Source: JABMRP01 sp964444795
GTDB lineage: Bacteria; Planctomycetota; Planctomycetia; Pirellulales; Thermoguttaceae
NCBI GenBank assembly: GCA_964444795.1
Contig: CAYUIQ010000304.1
Span: 1-9,517 of the forward strand
Reading direction: 5' to 3'
DNA: 9,517 nt
Shown here: positions 5,660-9,517 of the stretch, one piece after another
How the letters are laid out: each line of letters begins with the position of its first letter
Numbering within the stretch: position 1 is the first letter of the stretch
Notes under the pieces: model-generated
Told to the model about the DNA's origin: nothing
Databases searched by the model: none
Seen by the model: the letters and a program-made list of their open reading frames with translations, nothing else
Position numbers and translations under genes: made by a program

Positions 5660-8116
5660 TCACCGGCAGCGCCGGCGTCGCGCGATCCAGCCTAGCCCCA
5701 CTGTGCCCAGGAGGAGCAGGGCCAGAGAGGAAGGTTCGGGGACGGCCGCGGATGGGGCAGCCGGGAAGACCAGGACCTCGCCCAGGCCCACGAAACGAGA
5801 GTCGCCCAGGTTGGCGTCGATGTCCAGTGCGATCCACTGACCAGTCAAACCCGCCAGATCAATCGAGTCGGGCGTGTTGTAGCCGCTACCGGTCGCTTCG
5901 TTGAACGCCACGTCGGCGGCCACCAATTGCCAAACGCTGGTATCGGAGAAGTCCGGCGCCGCCATGTCCGGGGCCTCGTCGGTCGAGATGTAAACATCGG
6001 CCTGGCCTACGCCACGGTTGTTTGTCCCGGCGACACTCGAATTGAAGTTGAACACTTCCATGTGGTCCAGGTCGTACCTCTGGCCCAAGTCGATTGCGAG
6101 CCACTGCTCGTCGGTGGGACTGTTCGCGGCCAGATCAGAAATCCAACTGGCGTTATTTCCGTAGTGGGTTGCCGCATGCGTGTCGGCGATATGATCACCG
6201 TTGGCGTCACTCATGCCGCTGCCATTGATCACTCGATCGGGCCTTCTCGCATTGTCGTAGAACGACGAGGCATAAGCCGCGGCGGCCGTGACGGGAACGA
6301 AATCACCCGTGGCAAACCGCACCGCGTCGATCACGGGCCCCACGTTCGAGGTGCCGATGTCGGGACCTTGATAGGAAATCTCGACGCTTCCACCCGTGCC
6401 GGCATCGAATTGGAACATCCCCAACCCCCTCCAGAAGCCGGCGCCGACACCGCTGCTCTGGTCGATCTCGAACGTGCTCGTTCCGCCGGCATGATTCACC
6501 GTGACCAGGGCGTCTTCCGTCCAATCGAACGTCGGCCACGTCACGGCAACCTGATACGTGCCGTCGGCGGGAAGATCCGGCGTATAGGTTGCTTTGGCCG
6601 CAGCGTCGGCGGCAAAAGCGAAGCGGGAGCCGGTGTCCATGAAGGAACCGGGTTTCTCACTAGTACCCGACTCGGGACGCCATGCCCAGGTCCCTTCCAG
6701 TGTGACTCGGGAGTTGACCTGATCTTCCAACCCGTCGTCGATCACGACGACCGTCGGCGGGGGCTCGCTGCCGGGGGTCACCGCCAGCGCTGGGCGCCAG
6801 TCGAAGGTGGGATGATCGTCGTCGGCGAAGCGGGCGAAGTGATTCCCGCTACCGCCTTCCGCCGCCCGCGTGGCCAGCAGACGCAACGTCTTGTCGCCGG
6901 AAGCCAAGGCGCTATTGACCGCCGAAGTCAAGGCCGAGTTGTTGGCGAAGATGACCTGCGCGCCCTGATCCGCTGGATTAAGCGAGACTTGGGCGAGGAT
7001 GTTGCCCAGGCTGCCGCCGGGAGTCGTGTCCCCCGTGGCGGGGTCGCCATCGCCGTCCGGGTCGTTCCACGTAGCCGCCGTCTCAACGAAATCGGAGTCG
7101 TATTGGTAGAGATTGACCAACAGCGGGTTGCCCCCCTGTCCTCCCGACCCATCGCGAGTGGTCATCTGGAAATCGACGCTCTCGGGGAAAACGCCATGAG
7201 CATCGAGTTCCGTCAGATCGAACTCGAACATCCCTCGCATGAAGTCTGATCCTATACGACCGACGATGTTCTCGTAATCGGGGTCGCGGTCCTGTGGCGT
7301 ATCCGCAATATCGGAGCGAATCGTCGTCGAGCCGGGGGGAGGAGGGGGCCCCGCGAAGCCGGTCACGTCCTCAAACGCGGTCGCCGTGTCGCTGAAACGG
7401 ACGTTGTCCACCACGCCTCCGGTCGGCGCGCCGGCGCTGTAGTAATACGAAAGCGCGCCGATGCGGGCCAGGTCGGCCCCCACGTCGAAGGCGCTCGTGC
7501 TCAGGGCGGGCGTGTGGTTGGCGATGTCCGAGTCGCTGGCCAGATCCGGATCGACCCAGAGTTCCAGCGAGTCGTTGCCTGCCTGCACGGTCAGCTTGCC
7601 GACGACCAGCGCCGTTTGCCCGATCGTCAGCACGTCGTTCGTCTGAACAAAGTCGGCCGCGCCCACGCCGGTGGCGACGTTGAAACGCAGATCGTCGCCC
7701 AGCAGGAGGATCTGGCCCTTCTGGTTCGTTTGCCAACCGGTGTTGTCCAGTGTGACGCCCGACCGGTCGCCGGATTCGGCGTTATTGGCCAGGAAGGAGA
7801 ACCAGATCTCACCGGCCATCGGCGCGGCCAGGGCGAGGTTCTGCTGCCGGCCACCGCTGTACGTGCCGTGAATGCTCTGCGGCGTGCCCGTCTGCGGCAC
7901 GTTGTACAGCGCCGAGGTCAGGTCCCCGCCGGTCACGCTGATCGTGCCCGTGCCGGCATCCCAATTCCCGGTGAAGCCCGTTCCGCCGGCCTGGCCGTTC
8001 AGATTGCCCAGCGCCAGGTCGTTGAAGTCGGCCACGACCAGCGCCGCGCTGGCCACACCGGCACATGAGACCAAGCAGGCACACAGTCCGAAGATCAAAG
8101 CAATTCGCGCTGGCAT
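5660..8116 (-). CDS. Secreted multidomain PEP-CTERM protein (jelly-roll, DNRLRE-like, golvesin-like, discoidin-like modules)
   Basis: An 818-residue exported protein. Residues 1-24 are a signal peptide ending VASA. Residues 25-255 form a LamG-like jelly-roll (starts LVVADFNDLALGNLNGQAGG, ends GGVVDNVRFSDT). A GPPPPPG linker leads to a DNRLRE-like module (263-447; RGMFEFDLTEL, ETAATWNDPD). After a second proline linker comes a golvesin C-terminal-like domain (455-605; YTPDLPADGTYQVAVTWP, VTVNHAGGTSTFEIDQ, GPVIDAVRF). A discoidin/F5-8C-like module follows (about 607-787; WLAIDLGQRYDLDHMEVFNF). The tail is a PEP-CTERM signal: VPEP at 792-795, hydrophobic LALLLLGTVGLGW, then IARRRRCR. In that system an exosortase cleaves at the PEP motif, sorting the protein to the surface or matrix. 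The modules suggest carbohydrate binding or adhesion; no catalytic motif is seen. GGAG at 8124-8127, seven bases before the ATG at 8116, fixes the start; a GTG at 8164 would bury the signal peptide. It is monocistronic with its own promoter at 8254-8282. Confidence 0.92.
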   Translation of the reverse strand: MPARIALIFGLCACLVSCAGVASAALVVADFNDLALGNLNGQAGGTGFTGNWDAGTGTISVTGGDLTSALYNVPQTGTPQSIHGTYSGGRQQNLALAAPMAGEIWFSFLANNAESGDRSGVTLDNTGWQTNQKGQILLLGDDLRFNVATGVGAADFVQTNDVLTIGQTALVVGKLTVQAGNDSLELWVDPDLASDSDIANHTPALSTSAFDVGADLARIGALSYYYSAGAPTGGVVDNVRFSDTATAFEDVTGFAGPPPPPGSTTIRSDIADTPQDRDPDYENIVGRIGSDFMRGMFEFDLTELDAHGVFPESVDFQMTTRDGSGGQGGNPLLVNLYQYDSDFVETAATWNDPDGDGDPATGDTTPGGSLGNILAQVSLNPADQGAQVIFANNSALTSAVNSALASGDKTLRLLATRAAEGGSGNHFARFADDDHPTFDWRPALAVTPGSEPPPTVVVIDDGLEDQVNSRVTLEGTWAWRPESGTSEKPGSFMDTGSRFAFAADAAAKATYTPDLPADGTYQVAVTWPTFDWTEDALVTVNHAGGTSTFEIDQSSGVGAGFWRGLGMFQFDAGTGGSVEISYQGPDIGTSNVGPVIDAVRFATGDFVPVTAAAAYASSFYDNARRPDRVINGSGMSDANGDHIADTHAATHYGNNASWISDLAANSPTDEQWLAIDLGQRYDLDHMEVFNFNSSVAGTNNRGVGQADVYISTDEAPDMAAPDFSDTSVWQLVAADVAFNEATGSGYNTPDSIDLAGLTGQWIALDIDANLGDSRFVGLGEVLVFPAAPSAAVPEPSSLALLLLGTVGLGWIARRRRCR

Positions 8117-8253
8117 GTCGTTTCTCCATTTATTCGCGATGGCCGGAAAGGGCTCTTTTCGCACGGCTCGACAAGAGAACTGAAAGCAGATAGGGTAATC
8201 ACATATCCGGCACGATGTCGGACGACAATCGCGCGAACCTAATCGATGCTGCT

Positions 8254-8282
8254 AGAATAGCCACCCGCCTCGGCCGCGTCAA
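8254..8282 (-). promoter_or_regulatory. Sigma70-type promoter of the PEP-CTERM gene
   Basis: On the minus strand, TTGACG (8277-8282, five of six matches) and TATTCT (8254-8259, four of six) are separated by exactly 17 bases. Transcription would start near 8247, leaving an untranslated leader of about 130 bases before the ATG at 8116. It is the only good promoter-like pair seen upstream of that gene. Confidence 0.6.
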
Positions 8283-8350
8283 ACATTTAGTTCGCCGATC
8301 CGGATGACTTGCCTCCAATGGGGAGTACGGACCGACGCTGCGTGGCTAGT

Positions 8351-8409
8351 GGTTGAGCGCAGCGAGCTCCCAGAGCCATGATTTTCTGGGGGCTCGCTTG
8401 CGCTCGACC
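8351..8409. repeat. 24-bp palindrome between divergent promoters (REP-like element)
   Basis: Arms 8351-8374 and 8385-8409 form 24 pairs: 22 Watson-Crick and two G-T, with a single bulged T at 8399. The loop is 10 bases. The left arm begins GGTTGAGCGCAGCGAGCTCC. It lies outside both expected transcripts, between two promoters that fire away from each other, so it cannot terminate either gene. I recall GAGCGCAGCGAGC-type sequences as common planctomycete intergenic repeats, unverified here. A dispersed palindromic repeat is most likely; a boundary or protein-binding role is possible. Confidence 0.65.
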
Positions 8410-8511
8410 CCAGACACCCTCCACGAATCACCTGTTTCCAACAGACTGCTAAACAACACATCCACGGTCTGGCGACCGTAGCTACCCCCAATGTGGCCAG
8501 GCAAGGAACGT

Positions 8512-8540
8512 TTGAAAAAGGCAGCGGTTTCCGGTATAGT
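8512..8540 (+). promoter_or_regulatory. Sigma70-type promoter of the DUF1559 gene
   Basis: TTGAAA (8512-8517) and TATAGT (8535-8540) each match the sigma70 consensus at five of six positions and are spaced by exactly 17 bases. Transcription would start near 8547, giving a leader of about 38 bases. This also argues against the TTG at 8546 as a start codon and for the ATG at 8585. Confidence 0.7.
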
Positions 8541-8584
8541 CCAGGTTGCAAAGGGCGCTCTTCTCTTCTGCTGGGGTCGCGATT

Positions 8585-9472
8585 ATGTCTAAACGTTCTG
8601 CCCGTGGTTTTACGCTCGTGGAGCTGCTGGTGGTGATCGCCATCATCGGCATTCTGATCGGGCTGCTGCTGCCGGCGGTGCAGTCGGTTCGGGCGGCGGC
8701 ACGGCGGATGCAGTGCTCCAACAACCTCAAACAGATGGGGCTTGCCCTGCACAACTATATGACGGCCCACAACGGCTACTTCCCGCCCGGCAGCGCGGGC
8801 GCAAGGGGGCACGGCCTGTTTACCGCCATGCTGCCGTACATCGAACAGAAGGCCGTACACGATGACCTCGATCTGAACGCCGTTGCTGGCAGCAGCCCGC
8901 ACCTCTACACGATGATCGAGACCTACGCCTGCCCCAGCTATCCGCACACGAAGGTGGTTCGGAACCACAATCCGAGCTACATGAACGGGGCATTGACCAA
9001 CTACCAGGGCGTCGGCGGCACGATTTACGATACCAACCAGGACGTCGCCCCTTCGGCTTCCTTCGGCGACATGCCCCGCAACGGCATGTTCGGCATCGCA
9101 GACGTCCGCCGCGAGAGCGACGTTCGCGACGGTTTGAGCAACACGCTGGCCATTGGCGAGTTTGTCCACCGCGATCTGCAAGGCGGCACGTATGCCACTC
9201 CGCCGGGTAACGTGCGGGCGTGGATCCTCGGGGACAACGGTACCTACGGCACCTACGCTTTCAAGGTCGTCGAACACGGCATCAACGTCAAACTGGACCG
9301 GATTGCCGACGGCGTGAAGTTCAACCATCTGCCGATGGGCAGCTATCACTCCGGCGGCGCCAATTTCGCCTTCGGCGACGGCAGCGTCCATTTCATCACC
9401 GAGTCGGTGAATTTCGAAAACTACCGTGCCATGGCTACCTGTAATGGAAATGAAATTGTCCAACTGCCTTAG
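8585..9472 (+). CDS. DUF1559 family pseudopilin-like protein
   Basis: A 295-residue protein. Residues 4-29 are a type IV pilin/type II secretion N-terminus: basic lead, Gly8-Phe9 prepilin peptidase site, Glu at mature position +5, then a hydrophobic helix (RGFTLVELLVVIAIIGILIG). The DUF1559 body follows, with CSNNLKQMGLALHNY (44-58), DGLSNTLAIGE (182-192) and the family's C-terminal H-X9-DG signature (His255, Asp265-Gly266 in YHSGGANFAFGDGSVHF). Length is close to the usual 300-350. The family is strongly expanded in planctomycetes and often occurs as isolated genes, as here; it is presumed membrane-anchored and exposed, but its function is not established. The ATG at 8585 is chosen over a TTG at 8546 because it places the cleavage site correctly and fits the promoter; the ribosome site (GGGG about ten bases upstream) is weak. 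No pilus assembly gene is nearby. Confidence 0.95.
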   Translation: MSKRSARGFTLVELLVVIAIIGILIGLLLPAVQSVRAAARRMQCSNNLKQMGLALHNYMTAHNGYFPPGSAGARGHGLFTAMLPYIEQKAVHDDLDLNAVAGSSPHLYTMIETYACPSYPHTKVVRNHNPSYMNGALTNYQGVGGTIYDTNQDVAPSASFGDMPRNGMFGIADVRRESDVRDGLSNTLAIGEFVHRDLQGGTYATPPGNVRAWILGDNGTYGTYAFKVVEHGINVKLDRIADGVKFNHLPMGSYHSGGANFAFGDGSVHFITESVNFENYRAMATCNGNEIVQLP

Positions 9473-9492
9473 GCTCTGTCTCAAAACCTGTA

Positions 9493-9514
9493 CGATGGCC
9501 CTCCGAGGCCGTCG
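9493..9514 (+). terminator. Small hairpin after the DUF1559 gene
   Basis: CGATGGCC (9493-9500) pairs with GGCCGTCG (9507-9514) through seven Watson-Crick pairs and one G-T, with a six-base loop. It lies 20 bases after the stop codon. Only three bases remain before the window ends, so a T-run cannot be checked. It may be a terminator or the start of a longer GGCC-rich repeat. Confidence 0.4.
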
Positions 9515-9517
9515 AGA

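Larger units (their letters stand above)
8117..8584. other. Divergent intergenic region with back-to-back promoters
   Basis: No gene is supported here. It contains a 130-base leader for the PEP-CTERM gene, including a small 7-bp hairpin (8206-8212 with 8216-8222). It also has the minus-strand promoter at 8254-8282, a 24-bp palindrome at 8351-8409, and the plus-strand promoter at 8512-8540 for the DUF1559 gene. The stretch 8410-8510 between palindrome and plus promoter shows only an 8-bp self-complementary GTAGCTAC (8479-8486). Confidence 0.7.

Noticed and set aside
5500..5904. Small plus-strand gene in the spacer before the PEP-CTERM gene
   Set aside because: The frame extends antisense into the PEP-CTERM C-terminus and has no ribosome site or protein-like composition.
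5927..7249. 440-codon plus-strand open frame
   Set aside because: It is antisense to the PEP-CTERM gene, whose signal peptide, domains and sorting tail prove the minus-strand frame. No start signal is seen for the plus frame.
8279..9484. 401-codon minus-strand open frame
   Set aside because: It is antisense to the DUF1559 gene and runs through its promoter and the palindrome; it lacks any recognisable domain.
1..9517. Mobile element, CRISPR array, defence island, tRNA or rRNA
   Set aside because: No transposase, integrase, nuclease or helicase motif, no regularly spaced direct repeats, and no tRNA-like cloverleaf or rRNA-like stretch was seen. The palindromes alone do not make an insertion sequence.

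Overview
The window looks like the chromosome of a planctomycete, most likely from the Pirellulales or a related order. The evidence is a DUF1559 pseudopilin-like protein with the H-X9-DG signature, a multidomain secreted protein with a PEP-CTERM sorting tail, a large single-anchor protein of no recognised family, high GC content, and isolated genes separated by long palindromes. The family calls come from reading translated motifs by eye; no database search was run.

Layout. Positions 1-80 are the window edge, perhaps with the start of a further minus-strand coding stretch. Positions 81-1617 hold a two-gene minus-strand operon: an NTF2-like lipoprotein (796-1617), then a conserved two-helix membrane protein (81-785). 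A 329-base divergent spacer (1618-1946) carries a 19-bp palindrome, a pair of overlapping dyads and candidate promoters for both sides. A short flagellin runs rightward (1947-2801) and meets, tail to tail with only 12 bases between stop codons, an 841-residue anchored protein of unknown function on the minus strand (2814-5339). A 320-base spacer with a strong hairpin follows. Then comes a minus-strand PEP-CTERM protein built of four carbohydrate-binding-like or adhesion-like modules (5660-8116). A 468-base divergent spacer contains two well-formed sigma70-type promoters facing away from each other, with a 24-bp palindrome between them. The last gene is a DUF1559 pseudopilin-like protein on the plus strand (8585-9472), followed by a small hairpin at the window edge.

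How it fits together. Apart from the two-gene operon, the genes appear to be independent single transcription units. The products lean towards the envelope and exterior: a lipoprotein, two membrane-anchored proteins, a flagellin, a sorted exoprotein and a pseudopilin-like protein. Nothing shows that they form one pathway. I do not see a defence system, mobile element, CRISPR array, tRNA or rRNA. The features most worth follow-up are the four intergenic palindromes of unrelated sequence, the reduced flagellin with no flagellar neighbours in view, the unknown 841-residue protein with an internal repeat, and the lipoprotein/membrane-protein pair.
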